19,971 bases of DNA from Methanobacteriota archaeon (GCA_023430285.1 JAEZAV010000053.1:1-19971); one strand, 5' to 3'. Shown: positions 6,407 to 13,874, counted from the first letter of the stretch. Notes: generated by a model from the sequence alone, not told the origin. Numbers and translations: made by a program.

Positions 6407-7372
6407 ATGAATGCTCCATGGGTTGAAAAATACAGACCACAAACATTGGATGAAGTTGTGGGTCAAGAACATACAATATTACGACTTAAAAGATACGTTA
6501 AAGAGGGCAATATGCCCAATCTCATGTTTACAGGTCCTGCAGGTGTTGGAAAAACAACAACTGCCATTGCACTAGCAAAGGAAATGCTCGGCGAATACTG
6601 GAGACAGAACTTCTTGGAGCTGAACGCTTCTGATGCTAGAGGAATCGATACAGTTAGGAATGATATTAAAAGTTTCTGTCGTTTGAAAGCTGTTGGATCA
6701 CCCTTCAGAATTATTTTCCTAGATGAAGTTGATAACATGACCAAGGATGCTCAGCATGCCTTGAGAAGGGAGATGGAAATGTACACAAAAACCTCTTCAT
6801 TCATATTATCATGTAACTACTCATCTAAGATCATTGATCCAATCCAATCTAGGTGTGCAATATTCAGATTTGTTCCTGTTAAAGGCCATCAGATCATTAA
6901 AAGGTTGGAATACATTGCCCAGGCCGAAGGTCTTAAAATTGACATTGCTGCCATAGAAAGCATCGTCTACTTTGCTGAGGGTGATATGAGAAGGGCTGTG
7001 AACATTTTACAGGCATCTTCCTCTGCAGGTGAAGAAGTTACAGAGGAAAGTGTTGATGAAGTTGTATCTAAAGCCAAACCAAAGGATGTTAAAAAGATCG
7101 TTAACAAGGCACTCGATGGCGACTTTATAGGTGCTAGAGAACTTTTAAGGGATGTTATGGTTGTTCAGGGTACAAGTGGAGAGGATATGGTTACCCAGAT
7201 ATACCAAGAAGTTTCTAAAATGTCTTTAGATGGATCATTAAATGAGGATATTTATATTAACCTTGTTGAAAGCATTGGTGAAACAGATTACAGAATAAGA
7301 GAGGGATCAAACCCGAGAATTCAATTGGAAGCGTTGTTAACCAAGTTTTTAATAAATTCAAAGGCAGATTAA
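6407..7372 (+). CDS. rfcS: Replication factor C small subunit (clamp loader ATPase)
   Basis: This 321-residue AAA+ ATPase is the small subunit of the clamp loader that opens PCNA and places it on primed DNA. It has the Walker A motif GPAGVGKT (43-50), Walker B FLDEVD (104-109), sensor 1 SCN (135-137) and the SRC arginine-finger motif (148-150), followed by the usual helical lid and collar domain. Length is normal for archaeal RfcS and there is no intein, although some archaeal rfcS genes carry one. The ATG at 6407 sits three bases after GGTGAT. The stop is directly followed by the ATG of the large-subunit gene with no spacer, so the two are made together, which suits a complex of several small subunits with one large subunit. 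Confidence 0.97.
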   Translation: MNAPWVEKYRPQTLDEVVGQEHTILRLKRYVKEGNMPNLMFTGPAGVGKTTTAIALAKEMLGEYWRQNFLELNASDARGIDTVRNDIKSFCRLKAVGSPFRIIFLDEVDNMTKDAQHALRREMEMYTKTSSFILSCNYSSKIIDPIQSRCAIFRFVPVKGHQIIKRLEYIAQAEGLKIDIAAIESIVYFAEGDMRRAVNILQASSSAGEEVTEESVDEVVSKAKPKDVKKIVNKALDGDFIGARELLRDVMVVQGTSGEDMVTQIYQEVSKMSLDGSLNEDIYINLVESIGETDYRIREGSNPRIQLEALLTKFLINSKAD

Positions 7373-8848
7373 ATGTTGTGGACAGAAAAGTACAGTCCCA
7401 AAAACTTCGATGAAGTTCTTGGAAATGTCAAGCTCAAAGATGAAATCCTTAACTGGACAGAAGACTGGTTACTTGGGAAAACCAGCCAGTGTATTCTTCT
7501 TATTGGACCGCCAGGTACTGGTAAAACTACCATGGCCCATCTGGCAGCCAAAGAATTTTCAGAGTACATCGAGCTAAATGCAAGTGACAAAAGATCATAC
7601 GATATCCTGAAAAACACCATTGGAGAGTCTTCGCTTTCAAAATCCCTATATGGTGACGGACTCAAGCTAATAATACTTGATGAAGTGGATGGAATTCATG
7701 GTAATGAAGATAGGGGCGGTACAAGAGCCATAAATCAGATTGTTAAGGAAGGTAAACACCCCATAATAATGATGGCAAATGACCCTTACAGTAAAAGGTT
7801 ACAAAGTCTTAAACCTAAATGTAACACCCTAATAATGCGTAAAGTACATACAAATTCCATTGTATCTTTGCTTAAGAAGATCTGTGTCAAGGAAGGCGTG
7901 GAATTTGAGGAACACGTGATTAGAAATCTTGCAAAAAGATCGAATGGTGATCTTAGGACTGCAATTAACGATCTAGAGGTTATTGCCAGGGGCCAAGATA
8001 GAATTACCTCAGAAGATCTTGAGCTACTATCATCAAAGGATGACATTGTCAACATATTTGATACTGTTAGGACAGTGCTCAAGAGCAAAGACCCAAAACG
8101 GGTAAGGGCTGCCATGAGGGTTGATTCAGAACCTTCTTTCATACTGGAAATAATCACCGAAAATATTCCAAAGGAATATGAGAAGGTCAATGAAATACAA
8201 AGTGCCTACGAAAAGATTTCACAGGCAGATCTCTACCTTGGAAGAGCATTTAATACACGTGTTTACACCTACTGGAAATATGCCTTTGAATTAATGGGTC
8301 TGGGAGTTGCACTATCCAAGGCAGAAACTTATAAAAAGTTTTCAAGGCTCACTAACTCTTCAATCTTTCCAAAACTTTCTAAAAGCCGTGGCAAGAGAAA
8401 TTTGGAAGATAAAGTTGCGGAGAAAATGGGTCAAAAACTTCATTCCTCCAAGAAGGTTGTTAAGGAACAGTTCCCCTACATGAAGATAATGTTCCAAAAT
8501 GATGAAACGGCCCATGAACTTGCAACATACTTTGATCTAGCTGATGATGAAGTTAAATTGTTCAGATCCAGAAAGATAAAGGTCAAAAAATCAAAGAAGA
8601 AACCTGCAAAATCCAACAAATCCCCAACAAGTACCAGTACCCCGAAATTATCTGGAGAACCAAAAGTTAAAGCTTCAAAGAAGATTGATGAAGAAGTTAA
8701 AGTGAGTTCGAAGAAAAAATCTCGCTCTAAAAAAGTTAAAACTGAAGATAAAACTGTTAAAAAGTCTTCTAAAGATGCTGAAAATGCGAAGGATTCAGAT
8801 AAAACTAGTAAAGACTCACAGATGTCTCTGTTTAATTTCAAGAAATAA
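7373..8848 (+). CDS. rfcL: Replication factor C large subunit (clamp loader)
   Basis: This 491-residue AAA+ protein pairs with RfcS to load the PCNA clamp. Walker A is GPPGTGKT (45-52) and Walker B is ILDEVD (101-106). The ATPase and collar domains run to about residue 400. Residues 401-491 form a lysine/serine-rich, probably disordered tail that ends in a PCNA-interacting peptide, QMSLFNF (483-489), two residues before the end; such a PIP box is typical for archaeal RfcL. The ATG abuts the rfcS stop, and there is no separate ribosome site beyond the end of rfcS, so translation likely continues from the upstream gene. A hairpin terminator follows the stop. Confidence 0.97.
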   Translation: MLWTEKYSPKNFDEVLGNVKLKDEILNWTEDWLLGKTSQCILLIGPPGTGKTTMAHLAAKEFSEYIELNASDKRSYDILKNTIGESSLSKSLYGDGLKLIILDEVDGIHGNEDRGGTRAINQIVKEGKHPIIMMANDPYSKRLQSLKPKCNTLIMRKVHTNSIVSLLKKICVKEGVEFEEHVIRNLAKRSNGDLRTAINDLEVIARGQDRITSEDLELLSSKDDIVNIFDTVRTVLKSKDPKRVRAAMRVDSEPSFILEIITENIPKEYEKVNEIQSAYEKISQADLYLGRAFNTRVYTYWKYAFELMGLGVALSKAETYKKFSRLTNSSIFPKLSKSRGKRNLEDKVAEKMGQKLHSSKKVVKEQFPYMKIMFQNDETAHELATYFDLADDEVKLFRSRKIKVKKSKKKPAKSNKSPTSTSTPKLSGEPKVKASKKIDEEVKVSSKKKSRSKKVKTEDKTVKKSSKDAENAKDSDKTSKDSQMSLFNFKK

Positions 8849-8855
8849 AATGTTA

Positions 8856-8884
8856 AACCCTTCCCAGGGTTCTCTATTTTTTTT
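8856..8884 (+). terminator. Hairpin and T-run terminator after rfcL
   Basis: Arms AACCCT (8856-8861) and AGGGTT (8866-8871) flank TCCC, followed by eight Ts (8877-8884). The T-run touches the stop codon of the convergent gene on the minus strand, so it also separates the two opposing transcripts. Confidence 0.65.
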
Positions 8885-9572
8885 ATTTAATTGAGTTCTC
8901 AGATATGAACAACGCTGATTTTAGAATGTTTTCGCGTTCATCGCTAACAAAGTTCCCGAGAAAACTCAATGTTTCAAGTTCGTAGTTAGTTTGTATAGAA
9001 AATTCACATTCGTGGCCCAAACTTTCTATCCACTCCAATATCCACGAATAAGGAATATTTTGGAGCGGATATATCAATTTATGATCCATATAATGGGTGT
9101 TTATTTCGTGGACAACATCCATCTTTTCACCATTAAACAGTCTGTTTAGTACGTGTATAGCCTCATCATCCAATGTTATGGCCATCGCTAGGGAATCATA
9201 TTCGGCAGTATCAAAATCAGCCATATTTCCACTTAAAATTTGGATCCCATACTTACGGGTGTAGGGTTCAAGAAGAAGTTTCAGTGCAAAATCTGTGCAG
9301 GAATTATCATCGGGAACTAATATTTTTTCCCTTGGTTTAATTGAACTGGCCAGAACCCTTGATGCTCTAGTGCACAGCCTTTGAAACAGTCCTGATCTAT
9401 GTATTTGAAACTCAGGATAATTCTTCAAAAACTGTTCCTCCCTTTTCCTTGTGAATTTTGAAAATCTCTGATTGTTTATGAAGATATCAGAACGGTAAAC
9501 ACTCAAAAATCTGGTGTCCACACCGATCTTTCCTAAAAATCTTAATTCATTCCCATGATCATGATGGTTCAT
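8883..9572 (-). CDS. Uncharacterised protein resembling a PP-loop ATPase with a degenerate P-loop
   Basis: I do not recognise this 229-residue protein with certainty. Residues about 83-150 run in the order seen in PP-loop ATP pyrophosphatases such as the tRNA-thiolation enzyme TtuA or TilS: a strand and loop (KILVPDDNSCTD), a helix (FALKLLLEPY), a strand (IQIL), then AITLDDEAIHVLNRLFNGE, which strongly resembles the family's HNLDDxAxxxLxRLLRG block. The ATP-binding SGGxDS is not conserved; the aligned residues read DNSCTD, so ATP use is doubtful. The N-terminus has HHDH. The ATG at 9572 has GGAG nine bases upstream; a TTG five codons further out lies next to that site and is rejected. The gene stands alone, convergent with rfcL and divergent from the FwdC-like gene. 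The fold call is inference from motifs. Confidence 0.7.
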   Translation of the reverse strand: MNHHDHGNELRFLGKIGVDTRFLSVYRSDIFINNQRFSKFTRKREEQFLKNYPEFQIHRSGLFQRLCTRASRVLASSIKPREKILVPDDNSCTDFALKLLLEPYTRKYGIQILSGNMADFDTAEYDSLAMAITLDDEAIHVLNRLFNGEKMDVVHEINTHYMDHKLIYPLQNIPYSWILEWIESLGHECEFSIQTNYELETLSFLGNFVSDERENILKSALFISENSIK

Positions 9573-9909
9573 AACATTTATCTCCAATATTTCAAAGAAA
9601 ATTTCCCATATTTTTGTTTGGGTTCTTTTATTATTTTCATCCAGTTTATGTTTGATTATCCTTTTTAGTAGTCATTTTCGTTTTTGACACAAGTGCTAAA
9701 ACATAGTTCCAATGAAATTTTTTTTTAGAAAATAATAACTATTCCAACTGAACAAAAAATTACTCAAAGAAAAATTATCAATCAACCTCGAAAAATTAAT
9801 TATTGGTTACCATTTATTGCCAACTAGATTTCATTGTAGTTTTTAAATGGTGGTGGTCTGTGCTAAAAATATTCTGGTAGGAATTCATTTAATTTTGGAG
9901 GGATTTTAA
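9573..9909. other. Divergent intergenic region with promoters for both flanking genes
   Basis: This 337-base AT-rich gap contains no supported gene. On the minus strand AATAATAAAAG (about 9626-9637) could be the TATA box of the PP-loop-like gene. On the plus strand TTTTTAAAT (about 9840-9848) or CTAAAAATATT (about 9863-9873) could serve the FwdC-like gene. A T9-10 run lies near 9718-9726. No convincing RNA structure is seen. Confidence 0.5.
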
Positions 9910-10836
9910 TTGTTTGAAATCTTCAAAAAGAAATCAGAATCAGGTGAAGATATGCTTGAAATAGATTTAGAAGAGCCTGTGGACTGTTTATGTGATTTTA
10001 CATTCAATTTTCACTGGCAACACAAGGGGGAAAAACTCGATCCAAGTTGGAAGGTTCCCAACAACGATCTAACCTTTGGAGATATTGTGGAACATTTAAA
10101 GCAGGGCAAAGATATTAAGATCAATGGAGATGTTGGGCACAGGCTCTGTTCCAGCATGGGCACGGATCTGGTGTACTTCGGCGGAAATGGAAATGATTTG
10201 AATGTGGGCGATGTTTATGTGGATGGGAATGTTGACTCCAGAATGGGAATCAGCATGACTAGAGGTAGAATATACGTCAAAGGAATCCTCAAAGAACCTG
10301 TTGGAAATGTGGTTCAGGTCAAATCTGATGTTAAAGGTTACAAAAAATTCAGATCCATCACAGATATCATGTCAAACGGGTTGGAAAACGATTCTCCATT
10401 GGGATTTCAGGTGAATGGAAATCAAATGATAGTAAACGATGGAATGGTGAAAGATACAGTTGGTGCCAGGTTGGATGTTGATGGGAAAATCACAGTCAAC
10501 GGAAATGTTGATTTGAGTACAGGTATACTTATGAGGAAGGGTAGTGTGAGGGTAAACGGTGATGCAGGTAAAAATACCGGGGCACTCTTAAACGGAGGTA
10601 CTGTGATAATCAATGGCAACACCGATGATTTTACTGGAATTGATATGATGCAGGGAATTATAGCGGTGAATGGTAATGCTGGTAAATTTATGGCAGCAAA
10701 TAAAAGGAATGGGAACATTTTTGCACATTCTGGAAGTCCAATCCCTCCAACCACAGAAAGATCTGTTACAAATTCTGATCAGCAGTTTTTGATAGGACTG
10801 GGTTTTAATCCTCGGAAATTTAAGAAATTCAACTAA
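9910..10836 (+). CDS. Stand-alone FwdC-like GXGXG beta-helix protein
   Basis: This 308-residue protein has the repeat domain shared by subunit C of formylmethanofuran dehydrogenase and the C-terminal domain of glutamate synthase. Turns of about 20 residues with VNGN/VDGN/INGD corners are visible from about 66 to 130 and again from about 165 to 275, for example KITVNGNVDLSTGILMRKG and SVRVNGDAGKNTGALLNGG. The two blocks are split by a non-repeat stretch of about 35 residues. The start is TTG at 9910, supported by GGAGGG with an eight-base spacer; the first ATG is at residue 15 and has no such site. No other Fwd/Fmd subunit is nearby, so this may be a paralogue with a scaffold role rather than the dehydrogenase subunit. 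Cys26, Cys28 and Cys80 are the only cysteines noticed. Confidence 0.75.
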   Translation: MFEIFKKKSESGEDMLEIDLEEPVDCLCDFTFNFHWQHKGEKLDPSWKVPNNDLTFGDIVEHLKQGKDIKINGDVGHRLCSSMGTDLVYFGGNGNDLNVGDVYVDGNVDSRMGISMTRGRIYVKGILKEPVGNVVQVKSDVKGYKKFRSITDIMSNGLENDSPLGFQVNGNQMIVNDGMVKDTVGARLDVDGKITVNGNVDLSTGILMRKGSVRVNGDAGKNTGALLNGGTVIINGNTDDFTGIDMMQGIIAVNGNAGKFMAANKRNGNIFAHSGSPIPPTTERSVTNSDQQFLIGLGFNPRKFKKFN

Positions 10837-10852
10837 TAAAAAAATTTAACCC

Positions 10853-10874
10853 CTGTTTCATGGGATTTTTTTTT
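10853..10874 (+). terminator. Weak hairpin plus T9 terminator after the FwdC-like gene
   Basis: CCCCTG and CATGGG flank TTT with one mismatch in six pairs (about 10850-10864), followed by nine Ts (10866-10874). An in-frame ATG at 10860 for the next gene lies inside this hairpin, one reason for choosing the later DedA start. Confidence 0.5.
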
Positions 10875-10919
10875 GAATTTGGGCAAAGATTTTTATTTCA
10901 TGCCACTCTAAAGATTTTT

Positions 10920-11543
10920 ATGATTGGAATCCTTGAAAACTTAAGCAACCTTGCTATTTATCTCATTGAGAGTTTGGGATACTGGGGAGTTTTTATAGCA
11001 ATGACGCTGGAAAGTGCTTGCATTCCCCTTCCAAGTGAAATAATAATGCCTTTTAGTGGTTTTGTTGTTTACGAAGGCACAACCAACATGACACTGATAG
11101 GAATTACTATTGTGGGTGCTTTAGGAAACCTTTTCGGTTCATTAATAGCTTACTACGTGGGTTTAATTGGAGGTAGGCCATTACTTGAAAAATATGGAAA
11201 ATATGTATTTATTACACACAGCAAGTTGGAATTGGCAGATAAATGGTTTGAAAAGTATGGATACGAAGCAGTGTTTATAAGCAGACTCCTTCCAATAATT
11301 CGAACCTTCATTTCCCTTCCAGCAGGAATTACCCACATGGATCTGAAAAAATTTGTGACCTACACATTTCTTGGTTCGCTTCCATGGAGCTTTGCACTGG
11401 GTTACATTGGATTGAACCTAGGTCCACACTGGGAAATCATTAAAACTTATTTCCATATTCTGGATTACTTCGTAGTTTTAGGTATTGTGATAGTTGTTGG
11501 TTACCTAGTTTACAAATATAAAATCAAATCTCCAAGTACCTAA
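10920..11543 (+). CDS. DedA-family membrane protein
   Basis: This 207-residue multi-pass membrane protein belongs to the DedA (SNARE-associated/VTT) family, whose members help move lipid carriers or keep up the proton gradient across the membrane. Hallmarks are the re-entrant loop with Glu31 and PLPSE (36-40), and the FISRLLPIIRTFISLPAG stretch containing Arg122, Pro125, Arg128 and Pro134. Hydrophobic segments lie at about 9-30, 41-51, 57-84, 143-166 and 180-198. I start it at the ATG at 10920; an in-frame ATG at 10860 falls in the upstream terminator and would add a non-family leader. There is no clear ribosome site before 10920, but a TATA-like GATTTTTATT about 25-30 bases upstream would suit a leaderless mRNA. 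The exact substrate is not predictable. Confidence 0.88.
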   Translation: MIGILENLSNLAIYLIESLGYWGVFIAMTLESACIPLPSEIIMPFSGFVVYEGTTNMTLIGITIVGALGNLFGSLIAYYVGLIGGRPLLEKYGKYVFITHSKLELADKWFEKYGYEAVFISRLLPIIRTFISLPAGITHMDLKKFVTYTFLGSLPWSFALGYIGLNLGPHWEIIKTYFHILDYFVVLGIVIVVGYLVYKYKIKSPST

Positions 11544-11574
11544 ATCTTGAATCTAATAATAACTAATTTTTTTT

Positions 11575-11601
11575 AGAGATTTTTACAATTAATATGGGTT
11601 T
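11575..11601 (+). repeat. Upstream element shared with the HARP gene leader (copy 1)
   Basis: AGAGATTTTTACAATTAATATGGGTTT here matches 19656-19681 except for a two-base and a one-base length difference. Both copies lie on the plus strand about 120-137 bases before a gene start (HtpX here). It may be a shared regulatory site or a dispersed repeat; two copies are too few to decide. Confidence 0.4.
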
Positions 11602-11663
11602 ATAGTAGTTTTATAAGGAATTATGAAGGTATCTTTTATGATATTCATGGAAAATTTTTAAAA

Positions 11664-11673
11664 ATATTTATAC
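11664..11673 (+). promoter_or_regulatory. Candidate TATA box of htpX
   Basis: ATATTTATAC preceded by A-rich sequence predicts a transcript start near 11695, leaving the GGAG ribosome site at 11705-11708 in a leader of about 27 bases. It supports the ATG at 11722 over the TTG at 11692. Confidence 0.45.
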
Positions 11674-11721
11674 TACTTCATTCAATAACAATTGGTAATT
11701 AAAAGGAGATGTGAAAATAAA

Positions 11722-12681
11722 ATGGTTAGATCAAATACATTACTACTGAAATTAAGGCTATTTTTAGCCCCAGTAATTCTATTTGCAATTCTTTACCTTA
11801 TCCTAACACTAGTCTTATCCTACTTCCACATTGGATACACATTTGCCTACGTGGGCATTGCAATAGTACTGGTGTTTGTCCAGTATCTGTTGGGTCCTAA
11901 GATGGTGGAAGCATCCATGCATGTGCACTATGTTAGTGAGCAGGAAGCACCTAAGTTACATGCAATGATCGCAGATCTTGCAATGAAAGCAGGCGTACCA
12001 AAACCTAAAGTAGGTATTTCAGAAATAAATGTTCCTAACGCCTTTGCCTTTGGAAGAACCAAAAAAGACGGCAGAATATGTGTAACTAGGGGAATTTTAA
12101 GAATTCTAGATGAAGGAGAACTTGAAGCAGTGTTAGGTCATGAAATGTCCCATATTAAACACAGCGACATGATAGTAATGACCTTAATAAGTGTTGTTCC
12201 CCTGATCTGTTACTACATCTTCATTAGTATGCTGTTCCAAGACAGAGACAACGGTTATGGAATGATCATTGGTATCGGTGCGTTTGCAGCATACGTAGTT
12301 GGACAGCTCTTAGTACTGTTCATTTCAAGAACAAGGGAATACTACGCTGATCAAGGAAGCGTGGATCTGGGATGTAAACCACACAACCTTGCAAGTGCTC
12401 TTTACAAACTAGTTTACGGATCTGCAACCAGTAACAAAGATGAAATAAAGGAAGTTGAAGGTTTCAAAGCTTTCTTTGTAAATGATGTTACAGATGCTAG
12501 AAATGAAATTAACGACTTACAGCAGCTGGATCTTGACATGGATGGAAAAATAAGTGAAGAAGAACTTTCAAGACTCAGGTACTCTGATACTAAGGTAAGT
12601 ACCGGTCAAAGTGTTATGGAACTCTTATCAACCCATCCTAACATGGTGAAAAGAGTTAAAAGATTGTCTGAACTAGCTTAA
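11722..12681 (+). CDS. htpX: HtpX-like membrane zinc metalloprotease with an EF-hand loop
   Basis: This 319-residue M48-family protease degrades damaged membrane proteins from the cytoplasmic side. Hydrophobic segments lie at about 14-34, 40-58, 152-173 and 183-203. The zinc site is H140-E141-M-S-H144, with the third ligand probably Glu206 in SRTREYYAD; both motifs are intact. Near the C-terminus D270-L-D272-M-D274-G275-K-I277 to E281 is a canonical EF-hand calcium loop (DxDxDGxIxxxE) set in a helical region (NEINDLQQL before, ELSRLRYSD after); bacterial HtpX proteins lack this. The ATG at 11722 follows AAAGGAGATG; a TTG ten codons upstream is rejected because it would sit at the transcript start. 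The gene stands alone and ends in a T-rich stretch facing a convergent gene. Confidence 0.92.
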   Translation: MVRSNTLLLKLRLFLAPVILFAILYLILTLVLSYFHIGYTFAYVGIAIVLVFVQYLLGPKMVEASMHVHYVSEQEAPKLHAMIADLAMKAGVPKPKVGISEINVPNAFAFGRTKKDGRICVTRGILRILDEGELEAVLGHEMSHIKHSDMIVMTLISVVPLICYYIFISMLFQDRDNGYGMIIGIGAFAAYVVGQLLVLFISRTREYYADQGSVDLGCKPHNLASALYKLVYGSATSNKDEIKEVEGFKAFFVNDVTDARNEINDLQQLDLDMDGKISEEELSRLRYSDTKVSTGQSVMELLSTHPNMVKRVKRLSELA

Positions 12682-12691
12682 GCCTGTTCAA

Positions 12692-12716
12692 TTTTTTTTA
12701 TTTAAAATTTTTTTTT
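12692..12716. terminator. Oligo-T/oligo-A rich convergent terminator between htpX and the YwbE-like gene
   Basis: T8 (12692-12699) and T9 (12708-12716) runs follow the htpX stop on the plus strand. Archaeal termination often needs only oligo-T, and this is the only sequence between the two convergent genes. No strong hairpin is seen, and its effect on the minus strand is unclear. Confidence 0.4.
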
Positions 12717-12915
12717 AATCGCTGCCAACAATTTCCTGAACTCTTCCCACCCTGCCGTCTGTTAGCCTAACCTTTATGCCGTGGGGATGGAACGATTTGT
12801 TGGTTAAAATATCGGCTACAACACCCTTGGATCGTTTTCCAGTTCTTTGATCCTTTTTAAGCACAATAAACACTTCTTTTCCTGGTTTTATATCTTTCCT
12901 GTTTTTTCCGTTCAT
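12715..12915 (-). CDS. Small YwbE-family protein
   Basis: This 66-residue basic protein matches the YwbE/DUF2196 family: N-R-x-D-I-K-P-G near the start, then GKRSKGVVADILTNKS and HPHGIKVRLTDGRVGRV. The pattern is a small beta-barrel with many Lys/Arg, which suggests nucleic-acid binding, though the function has not been established to my knowledge. The ATG at 12915 has GGATG eight bases upstream. It is on the same strand as aroD but 125 bases downstream, with its own TATA-like sequence, so it is probably transcribed separately. Confidence 0.85.
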   Translation of the reverse strand: MNGKNRKDIKPGKEVFIVLKKDQRTGKRSKGVVADILTNKSFHPHGIKVRLTDGRVGRVQEIVGSD

Positions 12916-12955
12916 ATTTTTTACATCCGGATTATCTTAGTTAGAATAAATTTAG

Positions 12956-12967
12956 TATATTATATTT
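12956..12967 (-). promoter_or_regulatory. Candidate TATA box of the YwbE-like gene
   Basis: On the minus strand the sequence reads AAATATAATATA, about 41-52 bases before the ATG, predicting a transcript start near 12935 and a short leader holding the GGATG ribosome site. Confidence 0.4.
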
Positions 12968-12984
12968 CAAATTTATGTTCAGAA

Positions 12985-12999
12985 CATCAACAGTTGATG
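12985..12999. promoter_or_regulatory. Palindrome CATCAAC-A-GTTGATG
   Basis: A perfect dyad of 7-base arms around one base, about 18 bases upstream of the minus-strand TATA box of the YwbE-like gene and 42 bases past the aroD stop. The position suits an activator or repressor site; no T-run follows, so it is not an obvious terminator. Confidence 0.4.
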
Positions 13000-13040
13000 G
13001 TTTTAGTTTACATCCTGAATTGGTTATCGAAAAATAAAAT

Positions 13041-13718
13041 CTAATCTATCGATAGTTTGTTAATGAAGTCCCTGGTTGTTTCAATGTTTAACTGTCCCGG
13101 GGCTGAACTGTTTTCATACGAGGCAAATGTTAGTGGAGATCCAAAAAGGGGTGCTACAACCCTTGTGTAACTTCCAATGTCACCCATTGAGATGGCCACA
13201 GTGTTTTCTACCTTTGAAAGAACGTTTAAAACAACCAAGGTGTCGGCCATTGTTTTGGGCATGACAGCAAATTTCGCTATGTCTCCTAATTCTAGTTCTT
13301 TATCCACTATTTCCAATAAAAAATCTTCATCAGGAGTTTTTTCAAAATCATGATAAGAAACAATGGACAACTTAGAGTTTTTCACGATTTTATTTAAATG
13401 GTCCAACTCAGTTCCCAGTTCTATGTCCACGATCTCAGCTACCTTTGCTGCTTCCAAAAGAATTTCTATTCTGTCTGATTCTGAACCCTCAAAAAATCCA
13501 TTTTCTTCCCTTCTTCTGTTGGTTGCTATTAATGGGAAGTCTATTTCTTTAATAAGATTCTTAACATCATCTGGATCAGAATTTTCTATGAAGTCTATCC
13601 TAAGTTCTAAAAGGTCAGCTCCAGCATTAATAGAATATTTAGATGACTCTAACGCAGACTCATAAGTTTTTTCTAAAATTGGTACACATATCCTGGTTTT
13701 GTTGAACAATTGTTTCAC
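13041..13718 (-). CDS. aroD: 3-dehydroquinate dehydratase, type I
   Basis: This 225-residue enzyme dehydrates 3-dehydroquinate to 3-dehydroshikimate in the shikimate pathway through a Schiff base. Visible active-site residues are E38 and R40 (LLELRID), catalytic H123 (SIVSYHDFEKT), Schiff-base lysine K149 (GDIAKFAVMP), R186 (GSYTRVVAPLFGSPLTF) and Q209 (SAPGQ). Length is typical for the archaeal single-domain enzyme. The start is GTG at 13718, supported by AAGGA four bases upstream; the next methionine is far inside the protein. The gene is alone, but aroE, the next step of the pathway, is on the same strand about 5 kb away. A dyad over the probable TATA box lies at 13745-13762. Confidence 0.95.
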   Translation of the reverse strand: MKQLFNKTRICVPILEKTYESALESSKYSINAGADLLELRIDFIENSDPDDVKNLIKEIDFPLIATNRRREENGFFEGSESDRIEILLEAAKVAEIVDIELGTELDHLNKIVKNSKLSIVSYHDFEKTPDEDFLLEIVDKELELGDIAKFAVMPKTMADTLVVLNVLSKVENTVAISMGDIGSYTRVVAPLFGSPLTFASYENSSAPGQLNIETTRDFINKLSID

Positions 13719-13744
13719 TTCGTCCTTATTACAGTTTTTAGTAT

Positions 13745-13762
13745 CTGAAATTTAAACTTCAG
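13745..13762. promoter_or_regulatory. Near-perfect dyad over the probable aroD TATA box
   Basis: CTGAAATTTAAACTTCAG pairs in eight of nine positions around the centre. TTTAAA in the middle is the best-placed TATA candidate for aroD (about 33 bases before the GTG), so a protein bound here would block transcription factor access. The regulator is unknown. Confidence 0.35.
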
Positions 13763-13858
13763 TTTTGTTTTAGATAATTCTATATCTCTTTACTAAATAA
13801 TATCCTTCACCATTCTATTAAAAAGTTAAAATGATGTAGATGTATGATGTGGGTTACA

Positions 13859-13874
13859 AAAATATATAAAAATA
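13859..13874 (+). promoter_or_regulatory. Strong TATA-like sequence far upstream of the 14037 gene
   Basis: AAAATATATAAAAATA is the clearest TATA match in the window. Transcription from it would start near 13895, giving a leader of about 140 bases before the TTG at 14037, or a separate short transcript. No conserved RNA fold was recognised. Confidence 0.4.

Noticed and set aside
6407..7372. Intein in rfcS
   Set aside because: The motifs run continuously at normal spacing and the length is normal for the family.
7786..8190. 134-codon open frame antisense to rfcL
   Set aside because: It is a shadow of the rfcL coding sequence with serine/leucine-rich composition and no ribosome site or family signature.
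10422..10754. 110-codon open frame antisense to the FwdC-like gene
   Set aside because: The repetitive Pro/Ile/Phe composition mirrors the beta-helix repeats on the other strand.
10860..10919. Longer DedA start at 10860
   Set aside because: The ATG lies in the hairpin/T-run of the upstream gene and the added residues do not look like family sequence.
11692..11721. Ten-residue longer HtpX from TTG at 11692
   Set aside because: It would sit at the predicted transcript start with no ribosome site, while AAAGGAG precedes the ATG at 11722.
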